The notes under the pieces are model-generated. The model was not told the origin of the DNA, made no database searches, and saw only the letters and a program-made list of their open reading frames with translations. The translations under genes and the position numbers were made by a program. From Methylobacterium planeticum (GTDB lineage Bacteria; Pseudomonadota; Alphaproteobacteria; Rhizobiales; Beijerinckiaceae), in assembly GCF_008806345.1 (NCBI RefSeq), contig NZ_VZZJ01000004.1, forward strand, positions 186,001-250,000: a stretch of 64,000 nt of DNA, in the 5' to 3' direction. Positions 1 to 8,280 of the stretch are shown one piece after another. The stretch's first letter is position 1; the number at the start of each line of letters is the position of its first letter.

Positions 1-96
1 ATCCTCCTCGGAGCGATCCCGGTGATCGCCCTGTCGCTGGCCGTCGAGAGCGGCCTCGCACGGGCCGAGGCTGCGGCACGCCGGTGGTCCGCGTGA
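1..96 (+). CDS. C-terminal end of an ABC transporter permease (osmoprotectant type), partial
   Basis: The reading frame is open from the window edge and ends at TGA 94-96, giving the last 31 residues, beginning ILLGAIPVIALSLAVE. A hydrophobic final helix followed by an Arg/Ala-rich cytoplasmic tail is typical of the C-terminus of osmoprotectant permeases (OpuCB/YehY type). The next gene is a second permease of the same family that starts inside this stop codon, as expected for a two-permease glycine betaine/choline importer. The 5' part lies outside the window, so the family call leans on the neighbour. Confidence 0.55.
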   Translation: MLLGAIPVIALSLAVESGLARAEAAARRWSA

Positions 97-815
97 GCCG
101 TCTGCGCCCGGTCCTCGGGCCAGCCCTCGCGGGCATCTTCCTGGTGATCGTCAGCCACCCGCGCGTCGCGCGGACGATCGTCGGCTGGCTCGGGGAGGCG
201 CCGCGCCGGGCCCTCGACCCCGCCTACCTGTCCGCCCTCGCCCTGAACCATCTGCTGCTTGCCGGGAGCGGCCTGATCCTCGTGGCGTCAGCCGGGGTCG
301 GGCTCGGGGTCGTGGCGACCCGGGAGCGGGGCGCACGCCTGCGCGGCGGGATCGACACGGTGGCGGCGGCGGCGCAGGCCGTGCCGCCGGTCGTCGTCGT
401 GGCGCTTGCGCTGCCGATCCTCGGCTTCGGCGGCCCGCCGACCCTCCTGGCCCTGGCCTGCTACGGTATCATGCCGGTGTTGCGCGGCACCGTCGGGGCC
501 CTCGAAGGCGTGCCCCGGGAGGCGCGCGAGGCCGCGACCGCGATGGGGATGACCCGGCCGCAGATCCTCTCCCGGGTCGAGCTGCCGCTCGCCGCGCCGG
601 CCATCATCGAGACCCTGAGGACGGCCCTCGTCCTCGCCGTGGCCACGGCTGCGGTCGGGGCGCTCGCGGGCGCGGCGACGCTCGGAACGCCGATCGTCGC
701 CGGCCTCCAGAACCAGAACCTCGTGCCGATGCTGCAGGGTGCTGCGGCCACGGCCGCGCTCGCTTTCCTGTGCGACGCCGCGATGCTCGGTCTCGCGGCC
801 CTCACACGCCGCTGA
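93..815 (+). CDS. ABC transporter permease, glycine betaine/osmoprotectant (OpuC/YehW-like)
   Basis: A 240-residue inner-membrane protein with about five or six hydrophobic segments. It carries the EAA-type loop of binding-protein-dependent permeases (EAATAMGMTRPQILSRVELP), which contacts the ATPase, followed by the LGTPIVAGL region usual in OpuCB/OpuBB-like subunits. Length fits the family (210-240). I chose GTG at 93 because it overlaps the TGA of the preceding permease (GTGA); an in-frame GTG at 84 is also possible. It ends 14 bp inside the convergent DUF6894 gene. Substrate (betaine, choline, carnitine) cannot be told from sequence alone; ATPase and binding protein are not in the window. 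Confidence 0.8.
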   Translation: MSRLRPVLGPALAGIFLVIVSHPRVARTIVGWLGEAPRRALDPAYLSALALNHLLLAGSGLILVASAGVGLGVVATRERGARLRGGIDTVAAAAQAVPPVVVVALALPILGFGGPPTLLALACYGIMPVLRGTVGALEGVPREAREAATAMGMTRPQILSRVELPLAAPAIIETLRTALVLAVATAAVGALAGAATLGTPIVAGLQNQNLVPMLQGAAATAALAFLCDAAMLGLAALTRR

Positions 816-1056
816 GCACAGCGCCGATCGTTTCGGTCTCCAGCGTCATCGTCGTGCGGAAGACGGGGCCGCGCCGGTGCTCGCGCACGGTGGCGACGAA
901 CACCTGCGACCGGCCGCTCGGCAGGCTCGCGGTCGCGAGGTCGTGCAGGATCTCGCCGGCGGCGATCCGGGCGGCGCCGTCATCCTCCAGGACAAGCCCC
1001 TCGAGATCCTGAGAGGGATTTCCGCAGATGAGCATGTCGAAAAAGTATCGCGGCAT
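802..1056 (-). CDS. DUF6894 family small protein
   Basis: Protein of 84 residues beginning MPRYFFDML and containing LEGLVLEDDGAARIAAGEIL, the layout of the short DUF6894 proteins found in many copies in Methylobacterium and rhizobia (PRYFFD start, then a D-E/D-A-A-R-x-A-A segment). No signal peptide, membrane segment or catalytic motif is visible and the function is unknown. Its 3' end overlaps the end of the convergent permease gene by 14 bp. The initiator ATG is at 1056. Confidence 0.75.
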   Translation of the reverse strand: MPRYFFDMLICGNPSQDLEGLVLEDDGAARIAAGEILHDLATASLPSGRSQVFVATVREHRRGPVFRTTMTLETETIGAVLSGV

Positions 1057-1167
1057 GCGCGCGAGCTTCGCCGCCGCCGGGTTTCCTGCATTAACGCAGG
1101 TTACGGTCTGGCCGAAATCGTCGTCCGGCGACCGCCGGACGATCGATTCCGCTGGGGAGCCAAGGAA

Positions 1168-2307
1168 TCATTCCGCCTTGAACGCCACGGTCGCGCCGCG
1201 CTCCACGTGGAGCGCGAGGTCGCGGGCGTCCCAGTTGGTCAGGCGGATGCAACCGTGCGACTCGGTCTTGCCGACCTTCTCCGGCTCCGGGGTGCCGTGG
1301 ATCCCGTAGGAGGGGATCGAGAGATCGATCCAGACGACGCCGACCGGGTTGTTCGGCCCCGGGTGGATCGAGAATTTCGACTTCGATTTCACCCCGGCGA
1401 ATTTGTACTTCGGGTTGTAGGTGTAGGACGGCTCGAAGGCGACGCCCTTGACCTTGGCGGATCCGTCCGGCGCCGGCTTCTCCTCGCTGCCGATCGAGGC
1501 TGGGTAATAGGCGAGGAGCTTGCCGGACTTGTCGAAGGCGCGCACGTCGCGGCTCGCCTTGTCGACCTCGATGCGCGACACCCTCGGGCTCTTGGGAAGG
1601 TCCTTGACCTTGCCGCGCTCCATCGCGGGCACGGCCGCGACGGTGATCACCGTGCCGGCCGTGTCGAGGGCCTTGCCGGGATTGAGGGCGCTCAGCAGAT
1701 CGCGGCTCATGTGGAAGCGCTCCGCCAGCATCTCGCGGGGATTGGTGTAGTCCATCGCCTTGAGATCGGCCTGCTCCTCCAATTTCGGCGGGATCTTCTC
1801 GACGTAGGGGCCCTTCACGTCGTCTTCGGTGATCGTGTACTCGGCCGCGACCGGATCGGCGCTCGTCGCCTGGAGCTTGTCGAAGAGCTCCGGCGTCAGG
1901 CTCTTCGCCTCGGGCAGGCCCTGCGCCACCGCGAAGGCCGAGAGGGCACCCTGGAGGTTCTCGCCGTCGCGCCCGTCGATGGCACCGGGCGAGAACCGCG
2001 CCCGGTCGAGCAGAACCTGTACCTTGACGGTCAGTGGGTCGGGCTTGTCGTCGTCCTTGGCGCGCGCCTTCTTGCCCGCGCCCTTCGGATCGCCCCCCGA
2101 GAAGGCCGCCGCGTTGACGGCGTCGCGGGTGAGGCCGGCCGCCTCGGCCTTGTCGTCCGGCTTGGCGTCCTTCGACTTGGTCTCCTGAGCCTTGGACTCC
2201 TGAGCCTTGCTCCCCTCGGGCTTGGCCTTCTGGGCGAGACAGGGCCCGGCCAAGCCGGCCAGGAGGACCAGGGCGAGCCCCATCCGCACCGAGACGCGAC
2301 GCATCAT
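1168..2307 (-). CDS. L,D-transpeptidase (YkuD/ErfK family), secreted
   Basis: A 379-residue protein predicted to form 3-3 peptidoglycan cross-links or attach proteins to the wall in the periplasm. It has an N-terminal signal peptide (hydrophobic core to about residue 24, ending CLAQ), a Lys/Ala/Glu-rich linker (about 28-85), a putative peptidoglycan-binding repeat (about 90-145) and a C-terminal YkuD domain. The catalytic signature is IHGTPEP followed by SHGCIRL, with nucleophile Cys353 and His351. Two consecutive ATG codons open the gene. The next gene on the same strand is an extensin-like envelope protein, so both may act on the cell wall. Exact cross-link specificity is not readable. Confidence 0.9.
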   Translation of the reverse strand: MMRRVSVRMGLALVLLAGLAGPCLAQKAKPEGSKAQESKAQETKSKDAKPDDKAEAAGLTRDAVNAAAFSGGDPKGAGKKARAKDDDKPDPLTVKVQVLLDRARFSPGAIDGRDGENLQGALSAFAVAQGLPEAKSLTPELFDKLQATSADPVAAEYTITEDDVKGPYVEKIPPKLEEQADLKAMDYTNPREMLAERFHMSRDLLSALNPGKALDTAGTVITVAAVPAMERGKVKDLPKSPRVSRIEVDKASRDVRAFDKSGKLLAYYPASIGSEEKPAPDGSAKVKGVAFEPSYTYNPKYKFAGVKSKSKFSIHPGPNNPVGVVWIDLSIPSYGIHGTPEPEKVGKTESHGCIRLTNWDARDLALHVERGATVAFKAE

Positions 2308-2389
2308 GACCAGCCGAACGCTCCGGGAGCAGGAGCGCTCCGGCCGATTAAGTGTCAGAAGCCTCAGAGCGTTCCGGTGAATTGCTCAC

Positions 2390-3334
2390 CTATTGGCATA
2401 AGCGGTGGCCGGCATTGCGCTCTCGCTCGTCGAGATGCAGGTGATTGGCATGGGCCGCGTCGGATCCGGGGCCCAGGACCGTGCGGAAGAAATCGCAGGC
2501 CCGGGCACGGACGCCTGCCAGGAAGCGTGCCTCGTTCGTCCCGGCCGGCAGGGGCCCGACGCCGATCGGCGGGCGATCTCCGGCACTGAAGCTCATGACG
2601 TCGACGCCGTTGGCGAAGGCGTGCTCGCTCAGCTTCGCGTCCGGATCATGGTTCTGGCCGCGGCACTCGTAGGAGGTGCCGATGGTCAGCGCCTTCAGCG
2701 GCTGACCGAGGTCCCGCTCGGCCGCGACCTGCACCTCCGTCGTCCAGCGCGCCAGGGCCTCGGCCGCACCGCAGACCAGCGTCACGGATTGGGGCAGGGC
2801 GACGCCGTCCAGCGCCGTCAGGCGCAGGGGCCGGGCCGCCCCGCACTGGCCGTTCTCGAGCGCCGGCAGGGCCTCGAAGGTGGCGCCGAGGCGCGTCAGG
2901 CGGCGACGGCAGGCGGTGTCGTCGGCGGCCGCGACCTTGAGGGCGAGGGCCGCCTCGCCGGACAGTTCCGGCGGACGGGCCGGCGGCAGGGGCGGGGTGG
3001 GCAGGGGCTCCGGCGAAGCCGCTCCGGTCTTCGGATCCTGCGCCCGCTGCTCGGGCGTCTTGCTCGGCTCCGGCGCGGCCGGCTTCAGCTCCGCCGGCCG
3101 TTCCGGCGGCAGCGGCATCTCGTTAGCGGGTTTCTCGGAGGCGGGCCTTTCGGGGACGGCCTTCAGGTCCTCGGGGCGCTGGGGCGGCAACGGCGGCGGC
3201 ACCGGATGCGCGGCCGGCTTCTCGGCGTGGATCGATTGCGCCCGCGCGCCGGGCAGGCCCGCCGCGGCAAGGAGAAGCGCGCCGGCGAGGGCCGGCCAGC
3301 GACCTGCAATCCACGGAGCCCGACGCGCGCGCAT
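2390..3334 (-). CDS. Extensin-like family protein, secreted, proline-rich
   Basis: A 314-residue protein. A signal peptide (MRARRAPW..., cleavage near residue 32 after GARA) precedes a Pro/Glu-rich linker of about 100 residues in which an LPPxRPxxL-like motif recurs three times. The C-terminal Extensin-like domain (about 150-314) has conserved cysteines (DTACRRRL, GQCGAARPL, LVCGAAEAL, YECRGQN) and ends with the family's HANHLHLD histidine motif, which resembles peptidase M15-like metal-binding folds. ATG at 3334 was chosen because the signal peptide begins there; the longer upstream reading frame has no family-like sequence. Biochemical function is not established. Confidence 0.82.
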   Translation of the reverse strand: MRARRAPWIAGRWPALAGALLLAAAGLPGARAQSIHAEKPAAHPVPPPLPPQRPEDLKAVPERPASEKPANEMPLPPERPAELKPAAPEPSKTPEQRAQDPKTGAASPEPLPTPPLPPARPPELSGEAALALKVAAADDTACRRRLTRLGATFEALPALENGQCGAARPLRLTALDGVALPQSVTLVCGAAEALARWTTEVQVAAERDLGQPLKALTIGTSYECRGQNHDPDAKLSEHAFANGVDVMSFSAGDRPPIGVGPLPAGTNEARFLAGVRARACDFFRTVLGPGSDAAHANHLHLDERERNAGHRLCQ

Positions 3335-3679
3335 GCTGACCTCACCCCACCCGGCCGGCACGCGCGAGACGGTTTCCTGCGCCGGACACGCGCTGACGAT
3401 CGAGGTGTTCGCAGGTCCGGGCAAGGACCGGGATACAACGCCGACGATCATTCTTCCGCACGAAGCCCACGGCGTCGGGGCGGACGGGCCGGTCCGGACC
3501 GAGGCCGCGCAGCAACCGGCCGCGGGCTTCCGGGTGACCTTGCCTGAGCACATGGTCGCGCCGGCCAGCGCCTGGGCCGCGATGCGCTCGCCCGCTTGAG
3601 CCAGGATCGCTTTGCGCCCACCCGGCACCAGCCCTATCTTCACGACACGCCGTCAGCGCACCGGACTTCGAGGACAGGT
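3335..3679. other. Intergenic region, divergent promoters expected
   Basis: These 345 bp separate the leftward extensin-like gene from the rightward M3 peptidase gene, so it should hold both promoters. I see no convincing gene, no clear -35/-10 pair and no inverted repeat. The reading frame of the peptidase stays open upstream to a TTG/ATG-type start near 3596, but that extension (MSQDRFAP...) does not look like family sequence. Confidence 0.5.
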
Positions 3680-5761
3680 ATGACCGCAGGACAAGCCGCA
3701 GCCGAGACCCCGGGCCTCGAGGCTGACAACCCGTTCTCGGAACCGGTCTGGGACACGCCGCACGGCCTGCCGCCCTTCGAGCGGATCCGGCCCGAGCACT
3801 ACCTGCCGGCCTTCGAGGCGGCCCTGGCAGCCCATGAGGCCGAGATTGCCGGGATCGCGAACGCGACGACGACGCCGACCTTCGCCAACACGGTGGCGGC
3901 CCTCGAGCGGGCGGGGCTTGCCCTCGATCGGGTCGCCTCGGTCTTCTACAACCTGACCGGCAGCCACACGAACCCCGAGCTTCAGGCGATCGAGCGCACC
4001 ATCGCGCCCCGGCTCGCCCGGCACGGCAGCGCGGTCTACCTCAACCCGGCGCTCTGGGCCCGCATCTCCGCGGTCGATCCGACGCGGGAGAGCCTGAGCG
4101 AGGAGGAGCACCGGGTGCTCGACCGGTACCGCACCCGGTTCCGGCGGGCCGGCGCCGATCTCGGCGAGGCCGCCAAGGCGCGCGTCGCCGAGATCGCGGC
4201 GCGGATGGCCGAGCTCGGCACCCAGTTCAGCCAGAACCTGCTCGCCGATGAGAGCGGCTTCGTCCTGCCGCTGACGGGAGAGGCGGACCTCGCCGGCCTG
4301 CCGCCCTTCCTCATCGCCGCCGCCGCGAGCGCCGCCAAGGAGCGGGGCGGCGAGCACGGCCACGTCATCACCCTGTCGCGCTCGCTGATCGAGCCCTTCC
4401 TGGTGTTCTCGACCCGGCGCGACCTGCGGGAGCGGGCCTACGAGGCCTGGATCCGCCGCGGCGAAGGAGGGGGAGCCACGGACAATCGCGGCATCATCGC
4501 CGAGATCGTGGCCCTGCGCGCCGAGCGGGCGCGGCTCCTCGGCTTCGAGAGCTTCGCGCATTTCAAGCTCGCCGACACCATGGCGGGCTCGCCCGACGCC
4601 GCGATGGACCTCCTGCGCAATGTCTGGACCCCGGCGCAGCACCAGGCCGGCGCCGAGCGCGACCGCCTCCAGGCGATCGTGCAGGCCGAGGGCGGCAATT
4701 TCGCCCTCCAGGCCCATGATTGGCGCCACTACGCCGAGAAGCTGCGCCGCGCCGAGCACGATCTCGACGAGAGCGAGGTCAAGGCCTACCTGCCCCTCGA
4801 GGGGGTCATCGCGGCCGCCTTCGACACGGCGAGCCGCCTGTTCGGCCTCCGCTTCGAGGAACTTCCCGATGTGCCGCGCTACCATTCGGACGTGCGCGCC
4901 TGGCGGGTTGGCAACGCCGACGGCTCCGAGGTCGGCCTGTTCCTCGGCGACTACTTCGCCAGACCCTCGAAGCGCAGCGGCGCCTGGATGAGCGCCTTCC
5001 GCTCGCAGGAGCGCCTGAACGGCGCCGTCACGCCGATCATCGTCAACGTCATGAATTTCGCCCGCGCGCCGGAGGGGGAGGTTTCGCTGCTCTCCTTCGA
5101 CGATGCCCGCACGCTGTTCCACGAGTTCGGCCACGCCCTGCACGGCCTCCTGTCGGACGTGACCTACCCGCTCCTCGCCGGCACCGCGGTGTCGGGGGAT
5201 TTCGTCGAGCTGCCCTCGCAGCTCTACGAGCACTGGCTGGAGCAGCCGGAGGTGCTGCGCCGTCACGCGCGCCATCACCGGACCGGCGAGCCGATGCCGG
5301 AGGCGCTCCTGAGCAAGCTCCTCGCGGCCCGGACCTTCAACCAGGGCTTCTCGACGGTCGAGTACACGGCCTCGGCGATCGTCGACATGACGTTGCACCT
5401 CTCGGCCGCGGGGGAGGAGGGGCTCGATGTGCCGGCCTTCGAGGCGGACGCGCTCCGGCGCATCGCGATGCCGGCCGAGATCAACATGCGGCACCGCTCG
5501 CCCCATTTCGCCCACATCTTCTCGGGGGACGGGTACGCGGCGGGCTACTACAGCTATCTCTGGTCGGAAGTCCTCGACGCGGACGCCTTCGATGCCTTCC
5601 GGGAAGCCGGCGACATCTTCGATCCGGAGACCGCATCGCGCCTGCGCAAGTTCGTCTACGGCGCCGGCAACCTGCGGGACCCGCGCGAGGCCTATACGGG
5701 CTTCCGCGGACGGCTGCCGAGCATCGACCCGCTTCTGCGCAAGCGCGGGCTCGCCGCATGA
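3680..5761 (+). CDS. M3 family metallopeptidase (oligopeptidase A / peptidyl-dipeptidase Dcp-like)
   Basis: A 693-residue zinc peptidase of the thimet oligopeptidase family, which trims short peptides or takes dipeptides from C-termini in the cytoplasm or periplasm. The zinc motif HEFGH lies at residues 481-485 (FHEFGHALHGLL), and the family's downstream YYSYLWSEVLDADAF block is present near the C-terminus. Length matches Dcp/OpdA (about 680-720). ATG 3680 was chosen because GAGGACAGG lies just upstream and the homology-like region begins soon after (PPFERIRPEHYLPAFE). No signal peptide is evident. Whether it is OpdA-like or Dcp-like cannot be settled here. Confidence 0.9.
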   Translation: MTAGQAAAETPGLEADNPFSEPVWDTPHGLPPFERIRPEHYLPAFEAALAAHEAEIAGIANATTTPTFANTVAALERAGLALDRVASVFYNLTGSHTNPELQAIERTIAPRLARHGSAVYLNPALWARISAVDPTRESLSEEEHRVLDRYRTRFRRAGADLGEAAKARVAEIAARMAELGTQFSQNLLADESGFVLPLTGEADLAGLPPFLIAAAASAAKERGGEHGHVITLSRSLIEPFLVFSTRRDLRERAYEAWIRRGEGGGATDNRGIIAEIVALRAERARLLGFESFAHFKLADTMAGSPDAAMDLLRNVWTPAQHQAGAERDRLQAIVQAEGGNFALQAHDWRHYAEKLRRAEHDLDESEVKAYLPLEGVIAAAFDTASRLFGLRFEELPDVPRYHSDVRAWRVGNADGSEVGLFLGDYFARPSKRSGAWMSAFRSQERLNGAVTPIIVNVMNFARAPEGEVSLLSFDDARTLFHEFGHALHGLLSDVTYPLLAGTAVSGDFVELPSQLYEHWLEQPEVLRRHARHHRTGEPMPEALLSKLLAARTFNQGFSTVEYTASAIVDMTLHLSAAGEEGLDVPAFEADALRRIAMPAEINMRHRSPHFAHIFSGDGYAAGYYSYLWSEVLDADAFDAFREAGDIFDPETASRLRKFVYGAGNLRDPREAYTGFRGRLPSIDPLLRKRGLAA

Positions 5762-5885
5762 GGCCGAGGCACCGACACGCGCAACCGGAGGCACGTCCGC
5801 GGCCGCGGTAACCTTTCGGTAAACAAACCTCCTTAACCAATGCTTTCGAGAACGTCTCACGCGAGCATTGGCCAGGACGACAGCC

Positions 5886-6761
5886 ATGACGAAGGGCATC
5901 GAGACCGGCGCCGAAACCAAGGCCCCGACGCAGACCTCACCCTCTCCCGAGGCGCTGCTGAAGGCAGCGGTCAGCGGTGGCCGCGAGCCGGAGACGCCCG
6001 CGCCGGCGCCGGCCCCGGCAAAGCCCGTCTTCACCCTCGACCCGCGCCTTGCCGGCGTCACCGGAGCCGCCCTCGGTCTCGGCCTGATGCTCGGAGCCGG
6101 TGCGACGACGCTGACGGGACCGCGCGGCGACCGCTCCGTGGCCGCCTTCACCGAGGTGCAGGCGGGGCTCGAGGCGAATCGCGTCGAGGCCTCGCGCCTC
6201 AACACCGAGATCGAACGCCTGGGCAAGACGCTGGCGGCCCTGCGCGATGCCGGCGAAGGCCGGCGCAACGACCTCAAGTCCAGCACCACCGGCGTCACCG
6301 AGCGCCTGGCGAAGCTGGAACAGACCCTGATCGCCAAGCTGACGAGCTTCGGTGAGCGCGCGGACCAGGCGGAACGGGAACAGAGTGCCCGCCTCGCCGC
6401 CCTCACGGCGCAGATCGAGAAGCGCACGACCGTCGCCGCAGCGGCGCCGCCGGCTCCGGTTCAGCCGCCCGTCGCGGCCGTTGCCGCTCCGGCGCCGGTC
6501 GCCGCAGCGGGCGCGAAGCCCGAGCCGAGCCAGACCGGCAGCATCACGGATGCCAAGGCCAAGCCGCCGGCGGTCGAGAACTGGGCCGTGCGCGACGTCT
6601 ACGACGGCACAGCGATCCTCGAGGATCGCCGGCGCCGCCTCGTCGAAGTGGGACCGGGCGATACGGTGCCGGGCATCGGTCGCGTCGAGGCCGTCGAGCG
6701 CCGTGGCCGTCAGTGGGTCGTGGTCACCCGTCAGGGCGTCATCACGCCGCAATCCTGGTGA
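5886..6761 (+). CDS. Single-pass membrane protein with coiled coil, function unknown
   Basis: Product of 291 residues. The first 45 residues are low-complexity (Pro/Ala/Lys), then one transmembrane segment (about 54-76, GVTGAALGLGLMLGAG), then a predicted coiled coil (about 88-180: EVQAGLEANRVEASRLNTEI, ERLAKLEQTLIAKL), a Pro/Ala linker, and a small C-terminal domain (about 225-291) with VRDVYDGTAILED, VGPGDTVPGIGRVE and WVVVTRQGVI. That last domain resembles in outline the short beta domain of PilP/GspC-like or periplasmic linker proteins, but I cannot assign it. Start ATG 5886 was preferred over 5868 on context only. The A+T-rich stretch 5815-5845 just upstream may hold its promoter. Confidence 0.7.
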   Translation: MTKGIETGAETKAPTQTSPSPEALLKAAVSGGREPETPAPAPAPAKPVFTLDPRLAGVTGAALGLGLMLGAGATTLTGPRGDRSVAAFTEVQAGLEANRVEASRLNTEIERLGKTLAALRDAGEGRRNDLKSSTTGVTERLAKLEQTLIAKLTSFGERADQAEREQSARLAALTAQIEKRTTVAAAAPPAPVQPPVAAVAAPAPVAAAGAKPEPSQTGSITDAKAKPPAVENWAVRDVYDGTAILEDRRRRLVEVGPGDTVPGIGRVEAVERRGRQWVVVTRQGVITPQSW

Positions 6762-6788
6762 GTACGCGGATCTGAACCCGACCGGGGT

Positions 6789-7007
6789 TCAGCTCGTGGG
6801 TACCGGCGTCGAGGCGAACTCGTCGGCCCGAACGGGGAAGCGGGGATCGATCGTGTCGGCATCCGTCATCGCGGCGGGGCGAACGGCGCGGCGACGCCCG
6901 TTGATCCGCGCGCGCACCTGCTCGGCGCGGGTCGGATGGAGAATGGCTGCGAGGAGGGCCTGACCCTCGAACTCGCAATCCAGGTTCTTGGCGTCGAACA
7001 CGGGCAT
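6789..7007 (-). CDS. Small hypothetical protein
   Basis: A possible 72-residue protein starting MPVFDAKNLDCEFEGQALLA. It looks like a soluble alpha-helical short protein with an Arg-rich centre (RARINGRRRAVR). It sits alone between the coiled-coil membrane protein gene and the lactonase-like gene, convergent with the former. A longer in-frame start exists near 7094. Evidence is only codon pattern and an isolated open frame, so it may not be a gene. Confidence 0.4.
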   Translation of the reverse strand: MPVFDAKNLDCEFEGQALLAAILHPTRAEQVRARINGRRRAVRPAAMTDADTIDPRFPVRADEFASTPVPTS

Positions 7008-7122
7008 GGACGGCCTCGCACCTGCGGTGACGAGAGAGTTCGGAACGGCCGGGCAACCTCGGCCGTATGCGAATAACGGGGACAACCTGAACAAGTTCCA
7101 GAAGTCGTCGTCCGTTCATCGA

Positions 7123-7135
7123 TAATCAATGATTA
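7123..7135. repeat. Short inverted repeat, possible operator
   Basis: TAATCA, one A, TGATTA: a perfect 6-bp dyad in an A+T-rich patch upstream of the leftward small hypothetical gene. It could be an operator half-site pair but no known regulator consensus fits well. It may be chance. Confidence 0.25.
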
Positions 7136-7253
7136 CTCTGATGGTCCGGGGCGGCGGTGCGAAACCGCACGCCGACTTGCCTTGCGCGGCATTCGCCGCA
7201 GGGTCTCGACGATCGAATCAGTCTTCGTGAGCGGCGCGCCGGGCGCTCATCCG

Positions 7254-8162
7254 TCACGAGCCGGGATCATGTTCTCGGCCCGGCCCTCCACCGTGAAAGA
7301 TGCGCCCCGCGAAGCCGCGAATGTCGGTCTCGACCACGAAGACATGGCCCGCCATCGGGTCGATCGCCGGGTCTCGCCCGCGCAGGCAGGTGGTGATGTA
7401 GAGCGTGGTCAGGTCGGGTCCGCCGAAGGCGCACTTCGTCACGAGCGCTGTCGGCACCGGCAGGATGCGCTCGATCTCACCGTCCGGCGTGAAGCGGGTG
7501 ATGCGCGAGCCCGCATAGTGGCAGATCCAGAGATGTCCCTCGGCATCCACGGTCAGCCCGTCGGGCTTGCCCCAGCCCGCCTCGAACACGATCAGCGGGC
7601 GCGGCTCGCTGATCCGGGTGCCGTCGTAATCGTGCACCCGCACGACGTTGCTGGCCGTGTCGGTGGTGTAGACGAGGCGTCCGTCGGGGCTGAGGATCGG
7701 GCCGTTCGTCACCGCGGCCGATCCGCCGAAATCCGTGAGGGTTGCGCCGTCCCAGCGGTGGAAGCCGCCGCTCGGCCGCGTCTCGGCATCGTCCATGCTG
7801 CTGAACCAGAGGGCACCGTCCGGTCCGACCGAGCCGCTGTTGAGCCGGTTGTTCGGCGGATGGGGATCGGGCCGCACCAGGGGGTCGCGGGCCCCGGTCT
7901 CGAGGTTCAGGAGCGCGACGCCGGACTTCAAACCCGCGACCACCACGTCCGGATCCGGGGTGAACAGCGCGAAGCTGATCGTCTCGCCGACGGCGAGACG
8001 CCGGGTCTCGTCCGTCGCGGGCCAGTGGCGCCACACCGAGGGAGCCTCGATATCGACCCAGATCAGCGAGCCGGAGCGCGTGTCCCACATGATTTCCTCC
8101 CCGAGCGCGCAGCCGGACGGCACGGCGACGCGGGGAGTCTGCGGGTGGACCAGCGGATTCAT
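7254..8162 (-). CDS. SMP-30/gluconolactonase/LRE family protein
   Basis: Cytosolic six-bladed beta-propeller of 302 residues. SMP-30-like enzymes are Ca/Zn-dependent lactonases for sugar lactones. Visible family marks are the N-terminal ALGEEIMWD (metal Glu), VDIEAPSVWRH, NNRLNSGSVGPDGALWFSSM, TNGPILSPDGRLVYTTDT and KPDGLTVDAEGHLWI blocks, in the expected order. ATG 8162 was chosen (GGAG about 11 bp upstream); a GTG at 8210 would add 16 residues. It sits between unrelated genes, so the substrate is unknown. Confidence 0.85.
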   Translation of the reverse strand: MNPLVHPQTPRVAVPSGCALGEEIMWDTRSGSLIWVDIEAPSVWRHWPATDETRRLAVGETISFALFTPDPDVVVAGLKSGVALLNLETGARDPLVRPDPHPPNNRLNSGSVGPDGALWFSSMDDAETRPSGGFHRWDGATLTDFGGSAAVTNGPILSPDGRLVYTTDTASNVVRVHDYDGTRISEPRPLIVFEAGWGKPDGLTVDAEGHLWICHYAGSRITRFTPDGEIERILPVPTALVTKCAFGGPDLTTLYITTCLRGRDPAIDPMAGHVFVVETDIRGFAGRIFHGGGPGREHDPGS

Positions 8163-8280
8163 GCGGCGCGGAACTCCAGGATCGAGAGGAGGGCGGGGCG
8201 AAGGGTCCACCTCTCAACGTGCGCCGCCGTGCATCGTCCCCGCCCTCGCCACGGGAATGCGTCAGATCCCTCGGCCGGAT

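Noticed and set aside
3653..6427. A 924-codon minus-strand open frame over the M3 peptidase
   Set aside because: The HEFGH peptidase on the plus strand explains the codon pattern.
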